A stretch of DNA of 8,293 bases from DASVWH01 sp036389715 (lineage in GTDB: Bacteria; Acidobacteriota; Blastocatellia; Pyrinomonadales; Pyrinomonadaceae): contig DASVWH010000144.1 of assembly GCA_036389715.1 (NCBI GenBank), forward strand, positions 1-8,293, given 5' to 3'. Shown here piece by piece: positions 1 to 5,411 of this stretch (position 1 is the first letter of the stretch; each line of letters opens with the position of its first letter). The translations under genes and the position numbers were made by a program. Under the pieces are notes generated by a model. That model was given only the letters and a program-made list of their open reading frames with translations, was not told the origin of the DNA and did no database searches.

Positions 1-1
1 C

Positions 2-220
2 GCGCTGATTCGCAGGGTGCGTGCGCTCTCCGCCGAGCAGGGCGGAAACATTCCGGCAGCCGCGCTGACCGCTTATGCCCGGCCCGAAGACCGGACGCGG
101 GTGCTGCTGGCAGGCTTTCAGATACACATCACCAAGCCGGTCGAGCCGACCGAGCTGGCGGCGGTCGTCGGCAGCCTGGCCGGACGGACAGTGTCAGCCC
201 GAGCCAGCAATCAACGCTAA
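2..220 (+). CDS. Response-regulator receiver domain, C-terminal end (5' partial)
   Basis: This is the tail of a phosphoacceptor receiver (REC) domain; the gene begins outside the window and the frame is open from base 2 (ALIRRVRALSAEQ...). Two conserved receiver landmarks are visible. The Thr in LTAYA matches the switch Thr/Ser at the end of beta-4, and the Lys in TKPVEP matches the invariant beta-5 Lys followed by cis-Pro. A final helix (ELAAVVGSLAG) follows, then a short unstructured tail to TAA at 218-220. The phosphoacceptor Asp and anything upstream are outside the window. No output domain follows, so it is either a single-domain regulator or, more likely by style, the C-terminal receiver of a hybrid histidine kinase. 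The family assignment is firm; the full architecture cannot be seen. Confidence 0.88.
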   Translation, partial: ALIRRVRALSAEQGGNIPAAALTAYARPEDRTRVLLAGFQIHITKPVEPTELAAVVGSLAGRTVSARASNQR

Positions 221-234
221 CGCGCGCCCGGCTG

Positions 235-259
235 GCCGGTCTGCTTCTTCCAGACCGGC
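235..259 (+). terminator. Stem-loop after the receiver gene, possible terminator without U-tract
   Basis: GCCGGTCTG at 235-243 and CAGACCGGC at 251-259 form a perfect 9-bp stem with a 7-base loop (CTTCTTC), beginning 14 bases after the receiver stop codon. The flanks can add two G-U pairs. No T-run follows, so it is not a canonical intrinsic terminator; it could be a Rho-assisted end or an mRNA-stabilising 3' hairpin. The rest of 221-460 shows no gene. A TTGACT at 405-410 resembles a -35 box but has no good -10 partner. Confidence 0.5.
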
Positions 260-460
260 TGCGAGCGATACTCTGGCCGCTTTGCCTGTCAAAGAATACT
301 CGCCCCGGCGGAGGCATAGATTCGCTCAACAGACCCGCTTTAATCCTCCTTCTGCCGCCCGTGCGCGGCGTCGGCGTAATCCTCATTCGCGCTGAAAGAA
401 TAGCTTGACTAAGCCTTCGGCTATCAACTGACCTAACAGGGAAAGATTTGGAGAGAGAGA

Positions 461-688
461 ATCCTTTCCACTTCGACGCCCTCCGACGCCGAATACATCA
501 AGGGCATCGGCTACGACCGCATCGCCGCCGCTTACGGCACCAGCTACAACGTCAACGCCATCGTCTACTCGCTCAGCTACATAGTATTCGTCCTGGGGAC
601 AGTCCTGACAGTCGGCGGGCTGGCGAAGCTCAGCGGCGATAAAGTGACGAAGCCTCCGGCCGATGCCCCTGCCCACGACGCCGGATAA
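461..688 (+). CDS. Small single-pass membrane protein with no standard start codon
   Basis: Frame 2 is open from a stop at 434-436 to TAA at 686-688 and encodes about 75 residues (...SDAEYIKGIGYDRIAAAYG...). A charged/aromatic N-terminus of about 30 residues is followed by one clear hydrophobic span (from about NAIVYSLSYIVF to LTVGGLA, residues 30-56) and a short polar tail. About 85% of codons over 485-650 end in G or C. The antisense frame has poor third-position GC, so the plus frame is the coding one. No ATG, GTG or TTG occurs in frame before residue 62. ATC at 461 has GGAG seven bases upstream (450-453), and ATT at 446 is another rare option. Alternatively, TTG at 448 (LEREN..., with AGGGA at 438-442) is the real start and one extra base has shifted the frame. 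Family and function are not recognised. It is convergent with xerD, with 9 bases between the stop codons. Confidence 0.55.
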   Translation: MLSTSTPSDAEYIKGIGYDRIAAAYGTSYNVNAIVYSLSYIVFVLGTVLTVGGLAKLSGDKVTKPPADAPAHDAG

Positions 689-697
689 GCCGGATAT

Positions 698-1630
698 TTA
701 TCGCTCTTCCCCTTCGTCCACTTGCGAGAAACCGGCGCGCGGGTGATGGCGGTCGTAGGTGGCGCGCATGTGCCGGTCCGTGATGTGCGTGTAAATCTGT
801 GTGGTCGAGATGTCGCTGTGACCGAGCAGCGCCTGCACGGAACGCGAATCCGCGCCGCGTTGCAGAAGGTGCGTGGCGAAGCTGTGACGCAGGGTGTGCG
901 GTGAGATGTCGGGCAGCCCCGCGCAGGCGGCATAACGCTTTAACATGGCCCAGACGAACTGCCTCGTCAGCGCCCCGCCCAGGCTATTCAAGAAAAGGCG
1001 CGGATTGTTTCCCATGCCGGAGCGAGCGCGCACGCTCAGATACTGCTGCAACCAGCCGGTCGCGCTCTTGCCGATGGGCACGCGCCGCTCCTTGCTTCCC
1101 TTCCCGTGACAGGAGATTAGGCCCGCGTCGAGTTCGAGGTCCGCGCGCTTGAGCGTGACCACCTCCGAGACGCGCAGGCCCGTGGCGTACATCAATTCCA
1201 GGAGGGCGCGGTCGCGGATGCCCTCGTCGGTCCCCGTATCGGGCGCGGCGAGCAGCCGTTCCATATCTTCTTCGGTCAGAAACCGCGGCAGGTGCGCGTG
1301 GCCCTGCGGCGTGTTGAGGTCTTCGGTCGGTTGTCCCTGAATGTGGCCGTCGAGCATCAGAAAGCGAAAGAGGCCGCGGGCGGCGCTGACGGCGCGCGAA
1401 ACGGATGAAGGCGAGAGCCCTTCCTTCGAGAGCTGCGCGATCCAGCCGCGGAGGTCCTGCCGCGTCAGGCCCTGCACTTGAGTGCCCTGGCTCTCGGCCC
1501 AGGCTTCCAGGCGCGCCAGGTCGCGGCGGTATCCCTCCAGGGAGTTCTGCGCGAGCCCCTTCTCGACCTGCAAATAGGCCAGGAACTCTCTCACCAGATC
1601 GCGCTTTCGCAGTCCTTCAACGGGCGTCAT
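698..1630 (-). CDS. xerD: Site-specific tyrosine recombinase XerD
   Basis: This 310-residue protein belongs to the Xer recombinases that resolve chromosome dimers at dif, normally with XerC. Residues 9-95 are the SAM-like core-binding domain (REFLAYLQVEKGLAQNSLEGY). Residues 115-295 are the catalytic domain. The full active-site set is present: Arg153 (TGLRVSE), Lys177 (HGKGSKERRVP), His245 and Arg248 (PHTLRHSFATHLL), His271 (LLGHSDISTT) and nucleophile Tyr280 (QIYTHI). The C-terminal HHPRA signature favours XerD over XerC. Length is close to E. coli XerD (298). The ATG at 1630 is chosen because a promoter-like extended -10 lies immediately upstream. The frame stays open to 1966, but that extension runs back into the neighbouring gene and resembles no Xer protein; GTG at 1639 is a weaker alternative. 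It lies 128 bases behind the DUF4173 gene. No dif-like site was seen. Confidence 0.95.
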   Translation of the reverse strand: MTPVEGLRKRDLVREFLAYLQVEKGLAQNSLEGYRRDLARLEAWAESQGTQVQGLTRQDLRGWIAQLSKEGLSPSSVSRAVSAARGLFRFLMLDGHIQGQPTEDLNTPQGHAHLPRFLTEEDMERLLAAPDTGTDEGIRDRALLELMYATGLRVSEVVTLKRADLELDAGLISCHGKGSKERRVPIGKSATGWLQQYLSVRARSGMGNNPRLFLNSLGGALTRQFVWAMLKRYAACAGLPDISPHTLRHSFATHLLQRGADSRSVQALLGHSDISTTQIYTHITDRHMRATYDRHHPRAGFSQVDEGEER

Positions 1631-1646
1631 CCGGCACACTATAGCA
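1631..1646 (-). promoter_or_regulatory. Extended -10 promoter immediately upstream of xerD (leaderless type)
   Basis: The minus strand reads TGCTATAGT (1646-1638), an extended -10 (TGN plus TATAGT), followed by GTGCCGG and the xerD ATG. The usual -10 to start distance puts the transcript start at 1631 or 1630, giving a leader of 0-1 base. No Shine-Dalgarno sequence lies at the normal distance. A TTGCCC (1669-1664) lies 20 bp upstream of the -10, which is too far for a good -35; extended -10 promoters can work without one. Confidence 0.5.
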
Positions 1647-1682
1647 GATTTCCCGCGCTCGCCGGGCAAGATGATATTTGAT

Positions 1683-1733
1683 GAGCGCGAAGCCGCGCAG
1701 CCCTCTTCACTTCGACCGCACGGCTTCCTGCTC
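1683..1733 (-). other. Imperfect 18-position stem-loop between the DUF4173 gene and xerD
   Basis: On the minus-strand transcript, the arm at 1733-1716 (GAGCAGGAAGCCGTGCGG) pairs with the arm at 1700-1683 (CTGCGCGGCTTCGCGCTC). There are 14 Watson-Crick pairs, 2 G-U pairs and 2 adjacent mismatches, with a 15-base loop. It begins 25 bases after the DUF4173 stop. It is followed by ATCAAATATC rather than a U-run, so it is not a textbook intrinsic terminator. Its position suggests a transcript end or processing point that isolates xerD from the upstream operon. Confidence 0.55.
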
Positions 1734-1758
1734 GCGCTATCCGTTATCCGCGCGGCTG

Positions 1759-3399
1759 CTAATACTTGATTAGCTCCACGGGCCTGTAATTCGGGTCCAA
1801 CGGAATGACTTCCCCGCCCGAGTTCCGTGAACAGAGAATCCCTTGCAGCATGCCTGCGTTCTCCCGCACGATTCGCCAGGTCTTGGCCCGCGAGCGATTC
1901 CAGGTGCGCCAGTCCGCCTCTTCGGGCGGCGACCACCGCTCGATAATCCGCCTGGCGACGACGCACTGGTCCGTGCGATTCAGCGACGGCAGCGCAGCCG
2001 CTAGCTCCGGCATCGCGTCGGCGCTCAGCGAAGCGGCATATTTGGCGTCGAAGACGCGCCCGGCCCGTGCGTGCGCGAGGTTGGTGCGGACGATCAGGGC
2101 GTCCGGGTTGAGGAGGTGCAGCAAGGCTCCGACTAGCAGGCCCGCCACGAGCGCGCCGCAGACGAAGCGCTCACGCTGCCCGCGCAGCACCGTCACAGCG
2201 AACCAGATAAAGACGACCGCCAGCCATCCCATGAAAGCCGTCGTGTAGACGCGCAGCTCCGTCAGCCCATACTCGCTCTGGTAAAGGTTCATGCGCTCGA
2301 CGGCCGAGGCCATGATGACGAAGAGCAGCAGGATTTGCGCTCCCGCCAGCGCGCGGAAGACGCGCTCGTGCGCCGGATGCTCCTTACGCAGGAGCCAGTG
2401 CGCGCCGAGCAGCAGCGGCAGGACCAGCGCCGCGACCGTCACTAGCTCGAAGAAACCGCGCCGCGCATACTCCGCATAGGTCAGATTGGACGAGAGCTGA
2501 ACAGTGCCCGCGCCGCCGAAGAAGTAACGGAGCTGGACCAGCACGAACACCAGGAAGAGGGCGTTGAGCGAGCTGAGCAGGACGCTCGTCTCGACTATCC
2601 CGAGCGAAAACGGCGCGGCGGCTGCCTTCGCTTCATCACCGGCGAGAGCCTTCGCAGGAGGCTCTTCCTCGGCCAGGGGCAACCGCAGCCTGAGTCTCGG
2701 CAGACTCGCGCGCCCGCCGGACGTGTACGTCACCTCCCTGCCCATCAACATCCCGCGCAGGAATCCCCCCGCGAGCCAGGCGACAAACCCCGCCAGCACA
2801 AGATGGCCCGCGAGTCTCTCGACATCCAGGTTGAAGGTCCTGGCCACTACCTGCTCAAAGACCGCGTCGGCATGTGTCAGCAGCGCCCCGAAGAGGAAGA
2901 GCAGAGGCAGCGCGATGAAGAGACCGACGAGCACGCTCCTGACGTGACGCTGCCATCCGGCGGGCGCGACCTCTTTCCAGCGCACGTCGCGCGTCAGCAA
3001 AGGAAAGCCTCCGAGCAGGGCGCTGCCCACCGCCAGCGACATTCCATTCAGGTAGTCGCCGATGCTCGCCAGCCTGATGCGCCCGGCCCTCGTGCGCCAG
3101 CCCGCGAGCGCCAGCGTCAGGAGCAGCGCGAGTATGTCAATGGCTTGCAGCATCGTCGAATCGCGCCAGGCAAAAGCCGCCGAGAAGAAGATCAGCGGAA
3201 AAATCAGCCAGCGCCCTTCCCCTCTCAGAACTGCGGGCCGCCAGCGGGCCAGCAGGACCAGAGACGACGCGACGGCTGCCCCCAGCCAGATAAAAACGTT
3301 GAGCCCCCAGGGCGTGACACGCAATAGCGCGTCGCCCAGCACACCCACCAGCAGCGCCGCCTTCAAGACATCCAATCCAGGCTTTGTTCTCCCGTTCAT
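1759..3399 (-). CDS. DUF4173-family polytopic membrane protein
   Basis: This 546-residue integral membrane protein has about ten hydrophobic segments. It matches DUF4173 by its characteristic motifs: an N-terminal PWGLNVF (30-36), LTYAEYARRGFFEL (306-319) at the edge of a membrane span, and YGLTELRVYTTAFM (377-390). A soluble C-terminal region starts near NPDALIVRTN (431-440). It carries the family-like pattern YAASLSADAMPEL, then DWRTWNRSRA, and ends in PVELIKY. A charged, Ala/Pro-rich stretch (242-262) separates the N- and C-terminal membrane halves. The biochemical function of this family is unknown to me. The ATG at 3399 has GGGAG nine bases upstream. The gene begins 30 bases after the preceding membrane-protein gene and is probably co-transcribed with it. 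The family assignment is from motif memory. Confidence 0.85.
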   Translation of the reverse strand: MNGRTKPGLDVLKAALLVGVLGDALLRVTPWGLNVFIWLGAAVASSLVLLARWRPAVLRGEGRWLIFPLIFFSAAFAWRDSTMLQAIDILALLLTLALAGWRTRAGRIRLASIGDYLNGMSLAVGSALLGGFPLLTRDVRWKEVAPAGWQRHVRSVLVGLFIALPLLFLFGALLTHADAVFEQVVARTFNLDVERLAGHLVLAGFVAWLAGGFLRGMLMGREVTYTSGGRASLPRLRLRLPLAEEEPPAKALAGDEAKAAAAPFSLGIVETSVLLSSLNALFLVFVLVQLRYFFGGAGTVQLSSNLTYAEYARRGFFELVTVAALVLPLLLGAHWLLRKEHPAHERVFRALAGAQILLLFVIMASAVERMNLYQSEYGLTELRVYTTAFMGWLAVVFIWFAVTVLRGQRERFVCGALVAGLLVGALLHLLNPDALIVRTNLAHARAGRVFDAKYAASLSADAMPELAAALPSLNRTDQCVVARRIIERWSPPEEADWRTWNRSRAKTWRIVRENAGMLQGILCSRNSGGEVIPLDPNYRPVELIKY

Positions 3400-3429
3400 C
3401 TCTCTGCTCTCCCACCCATGGCCTTCCAG

Positions 3430-4122
3430 TTAAGATTCAAGCCGGAGCGTCGTCTTCCCGTGAAAGAAGCTGTTCTCGTGGCCGATGATGAAGCGCGTCT
3501 CCATTCCGCCCTCGCGGATTAAGAGCGCGGGCGCTTTTGTATCCGCGGGCAGGTCGAACACCAGCTCGGTAGTGTAAGACTCTCCCGGGCGCAAAGCCGT
3601 GTTGAGCGCGGCGCCGATGCCCTGCGAGCGTTCCAGTGCACGCTGGCCCTCGGCCGAAGCGTTGTAAGTATTGCCGTGTTCGTCCCTGATGTTGACGATG
3701 CGGCTGTTCGGCGTCAGCGGTGAATCGTCGCGCCCGTTGCTGATGGTCGTCTGGTCGAACCTGGTCCTGACGGTCACGACGTAGAAGAGCCCGCCTGCGC
3801 TCGCCTCATCGGGCCCGCTGCCGAGCGTCTTCGCCTTCCTGACATTCGCCACCGAGTAGGCCAGGTGACAATCTATCTCGCAAAAATATTTCTCCTCGCC
3901 CGGGGCAAGCGCCTGCTCGCGGCTGACGAAGGAGAACGCGAGCAGCAGCGCCAGGTAGAGCCCCAGCCAGACCGAAACTCCCAGCCCGATCCTTCTCGCA
4001 CGCACGCCCTGGCGCGTACTGAGCGCGTGCAGAAAGATCAGCACGGCCAGCCCCATCACGAAAGCCGTCCCCAAGAACGCCAGCACGGCGATCGCCGCTT
4101 CCAGATTAACGTTTGTGTTCAT
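3430..4122 (-). CDS. Two-span membrane protein with extracytoplasmic Ig-like (DUF4352-like) domain
   Basis: This 230-residue protein has two N-terminal transmembrane helices (about 9-32 and 46-68), joined by a short Arg-rich loop (STRQGVRARR) that should be cytoplasmic. The C-terminal 160 residues would then lie outside the membrane. That part looks all-beta: GLFYVVTVRTRFD (111-123), a variable loop, then RPGESYTTELVFDLPAD (178-194) and a final strand region. This resembles DUF4352/telokin-like domains, where an extracellular beta-sandwich follows an N-terminal anchor. Two cysteines four residues apart (Cys81, Cys85 in YFCEIDCH) lie just after the second helix and could form a disulfide or bind a metal or haem-type ligand; this is not established. 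The ATG at 4122 has AAGGA seven bases upstream (4134-4130). It is the first gene of a likely two-gene unit with the DUF4173 gene. The exact family is uncertain. Confidence 0.78.
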   Translation of the reverse strand: MNTNVNLEAAIAVLAFLGTAFVMGLAVLIFLHALSTRQGVRARRIGLGVSVWLGLYLALLLAFSFVSREQALAPGEEKYFCEIDCHLAYSVANVRKAKTLGSGPDEASAGGLFYVVTVRTRFDQTTISNGRDDSPLTPNSRIVNIRDEHGNTYNASAEGQRALERSQGIGAALNTALRPGESYTTELVFDLPADTKAPALLIREGGMETRFIIGHENSFFHGKTTLRLES

Positions 4123-4237
4123 AGCTCATTCCTTTCCGTCTCTGTGTGGCCCGAAGGCTCGCGTCAAGCGCCCGCGAAAACCGGCCGGAGCGAGTAATCG
4201 CCCGCTTCCGAAAACTCATCGCACAATTAAGCAAAGG

Positions 4238-4254
4238 GCTTTATATAGTAAAGC
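4238..4254. promoter_or_regulatory. AT-rich dyad, candidate operator/-10 region before the Ig-like gene
   Basis: GCTTTA-TATAG-TAAAGC is a perfect 6-bp inverted repeat around a 5-base centre, in an otherwise GC-rich sequence. On the minus strand it contains TACTAT and TATATA, either of which could serve as a -10 for the gene starting at 4122, leaving a leader of over 100 bases. There is no convincing -35; only the T-tract of the upstream terminator lies at the right distance. A related dyad is at 5345-5359. The rest of 4123-4237 shows only the Shine-Dalgarno sequence for the 4122 gene. Confidence 0.4.
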
Positions 4255-4262
4255 AAGCGGGC

Positions 4263-4296
4263 AAAAAAAAGCGCGCCGCCTTATGAACGGTCACGC
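4263..4296 (-). terminator. Intrinsic terminator overlapping the end of the winged-helix gene
   Basis: On the minus strand, GCGTG-A-CCG (4296-4288) pairs with CGG-CGCGC (4278-4271), giving an 8-bp stem with one bulged A and one G-U pair. The loop is TTCATAAGG. Eight T residues (4270-4263) follow immediately. The regulator's stop codon lies inside the loop. Stem plus T8 is the standard Rho-independent layout, and it separates this operon from the membrane-protein genes downstream. Confidence 0.65.
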
Positions 4297-4694
4297 ATAG
4301 TCTGAATCAGGGCCTCCATGTGATTGAGATACTGTTCGAGGGCGCGCCGCCCCTCGGTCGTCAGCCGGTACTCGGTCTTCGGCGTCCGCCCGTCGAAAAA
4401 CTTGGAGCAAGCGATGTAGCCCGCGTCTTCCAGCTTGCGCGCATGGACGCTCAGGTTGCCGTCGGTCGTCTTCAACAGATTCTTGAGATCGTTGAAGCTG
4501 AGCGAGTCGTTGACGGCCAGGGCGCTGATGATTCCCAGCCGCGAGCGCTCGTGAATCAGGCGCTCGAACTTCTGATGGTGCGGCGCGCCGTCCCCGGCCG
4601 CGCGGCCCTCTTCGCTCACCTTGCGCAGCTTGTTCTCGGCCCCCGTGCGGCCCTTGCGCCCGGCCTCCTGTTTCAGCGCGTTCTGTTTAGCCAC
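4281..4694 (-). CDS. Winged-helix transcriptional regulator (HTH_34-like, MarR/ArsR fold)
   Basis: This 137-residue DNA-binding protein has a basic, low-complexity N-terminal tail (1-40) followed by a winged-helix domain (about 43-125). In order it shows FERLIHERSRLGIISAL (helix 1), DSLSFNDLKNLL (helix 2), TTDGNLSVHARKLEDAGYI (recognition helix, 76-94), a wing SKFFDGRTPKTEYRLT (97-112), and a C-terminal helix (TEGRRALEQYLNHMEAL) suited to dimerisation. This is the standard pattern of the short PF13601-type regulators. It starts with GTG at 4694; this start is supported by AGGAGGT four bases upstream and by the GTGGCTAA overlap with the preceding membrane-protein gene, which implies translational coupling. 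No ligand-binding domain is present, so the signal probably comes through expression level or a partner. Targets are unknown; autoregulation is plausible but unproven. Confidence 0.9.
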   Translation of the reverse strand: MAKQNALKQEAGRKGRTGAENKLRKVSEEGRAAGDGAPHHQKFERLIHERSRLGIISALAVNDSLSFNDLKNLLKTTDGNLSVHARKLEDAGYIACSKFFDGRTPKTEYRLTTEGRRALEQYLNHMEALIQTMRDRS

Positions 4695-5307
4695 CGTACC
4701 TCCTGGCGATCAGGACTCCGAAAATAATGTGCAGCCCGCCGAACCCTGCTGCCAGCAGATAGTCGCCCCAGGCGGGCGGCGCGAAGAGCGCGAGCGCGCC
4801 CAGCAGCATGAAGCAGAGTCCCATCACGGGAACGACCCTGACGGAAAAGGCTCCGCCCGTGACGACGCCCGTGCCGTAGAGCAGCAGCCACGTGCCGGGG
4901 ACTGCGCCAGCCGCCCCCGCGCGGAAAAGCACGACCGTCAGCAACACTCCGACCAGCAGCGGCGGAGAATAGCTGAGCGCAAACTTGCGTCCCGGCCCCG
5001 TCAGGACGGGCGTCGCGGCGGCGCGCGCCTTGCGCTCCATCGCAAAGCCGCCGATGGCCAGCGCGACCAGCGCTTCGACCACCCAGACCGCCAGCCAGAG
5101 CCTGACCGTCGGTTGCTGCGAGGCGACAAAGGCAGCGCAGAGCGCCGTCACTCCCATCAGGACGCCGCCCCACCCCGGCACGGCCGTAAAGGCCGAGGCC
5201 CGCTCCATCGTCTCGCGGATGAAGCGCAGATTGTCCATCGCGCGCGCGTGCAGCGCCGGGGGCTCTTCGCCGACCCGCTCTCGCTGAAGCTCTTGGAGTG
5301 AAGCCAT
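4687..5307 (-). CDS. Six-span membrane protein co-transcribed with a winged-helix regulator
   Basis: This 206-residue protein has a soluble N-terminus of about 44 residues (MASLQELQRERVGE..., MDNLRFIRETMERA) and then six predicted membrane helices at about 45-62, 69-88, 113-129, 135-153, 158-176 and 181-201. It ends in a short basic tail (ARRYGG). I cannot name the family or an enzymatic motif. The ATG at 5307 is chosen over the in-frame GTG at 5322 because a near-consensus promoter places the transcript start on that ATG, and the GTG would lie inside the promoter. The stop overlaps the regulator's start by 8 bases, a tight coupling often seen when a regulator and membrane protein work in one circuit. 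A role as sensor or as target of the regulator is inference only. Confidence 0.88.
   Translation of the reverse strand: MASLQELQRERVGEEPPALHARAMDNLRFIRETMERASAFTAVPGWGGVLMGVTALCAAFVASQQPTVRLWLAVWVVEALVALAIGGFAMERKARAAATPVLTGPGRKFALSYSPPLLVGVLLTVVLFRAGAAGAVPGTWLLLYGTGVVTGGAFSVRVVPVMGLCFMLLGALALFAPPAWGDYLLAAGFGGLHIIFGVLIARRYGG
4698..4704 (-). promoter_or_regulatory. Strong Shine-Dalgarno sequence for the regulator
   Basis: AGGAGGT on the minus strand lies inside the last codons of the membrane-protein gene, three bases before the GTG at 4694. It fixes this GTG as the start. The internal gene of the operon therefore uses a strong ribosome site, whereas the first gene appears to have no leader at all. 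Confidence 0.75.
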
Positions 5308-5313
5308 GTGCTG

Positions 5314-5341
5314 ATAATACACCCTGCCGCTAATCTGTCAA
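5314..5341 (-). promoter_or_regulatory. Sigma-70 promoter giving a leaderless mRNA
   Basis: On the minus strand, TTGACA (5341-5336, perfect -35) and TATTAT (5319-5314, -10 matching TATAAT at five of six) are separated by 16 bp. Six bases after the -10 comes the ATG at 5307, exactly where transcription should begin. No ribosome-binding site can exist between them. This is the best promoter in the window. Confidence 0.78.
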
Positions 5342-5344
5342 GTC

Positions 5345-5359
5345 CTTTGTGCTATAAAG
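5345..5359. promoter_or_regulatory. CTTT...AAAG dyad next to the -35 box, candidate operator
   Basis: CTTTGTGCTATAAAG carries CTTT/AAAG arms (five with one G-U type pair) and lies three bases upstream of the -35 of the membrane-protein/regulator promoter. It matches the dyad at 4238-4254 at 11 of 15 positions when read in the opposite orientation. It could bind the winged-helix protein; with such short AT-rich sequences, chance similarity is a real alternative. Confidence 0.3.
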
Positions 5360-5386
5360 CCAAGGGCGGGAGCAGGTGAAAGCAGC

Positions 5387-5411
5387 GGCGGCTCACACCG
5401 GGCGGCTCACA
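5387..5411. repeat. Short tandem-like direct repeat GGCGGCTCACA
   Basis: The 11-base sequence GGCGGCTCACA occurs at 5387-5397 and 5401-5411, a 14-base period. It lies in the 149-base gap between the CapA-like stop and the promoter of the membrane-protein operon. No clear terminator for the CapA-like gene was found in this gap. The repeat may be incidental in GC-rich sequence. Confidence 0.4.

Noticed and set aside
383..676. Minus-strand 97-codon frame opposite the small plus-strand gene
   Set aside because: Its third codon positions are poor in G/C compared with all real genes here, and its acidic sequence looks like the reverse complement of the plus-strand frame.
684..702. GATAA...TTATC inverted repeat linking the two convergent stop codons, as a bidirectional terminator
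   Set aside because: There are only five A/T-rich pairs, with no T-tracts; too weak to call.
1631..1966. N-terminal extension of XerD to a start at 1966 (422 residues)
   Set aside because: The extension overlaps the DUF4173 gene, covers the intergenic stem-loop and promoter, and looks unlike any Xer N-terminus. The protein from 1630 already has the normal family length.
4106..4219. Arg-rich upstream frame on the minus strand (starting ATGAGTTTTCGG) overlapping the start of the Ig-like protein gene
   Set aside because: It is short, its composition looks like translated noncoding GC-rich DNA, and it has no ribosome-binding site. A leader peptide cannot be excluded but is not supported.
5308..5322. 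GTG start at 5322 for the six-span membrane protein
   Set aside because: This start lies in the -10 region of the promoter, so the codon would not be in the mRNA from that promoter, and the extra MYYQH is unlikely to be conserved.
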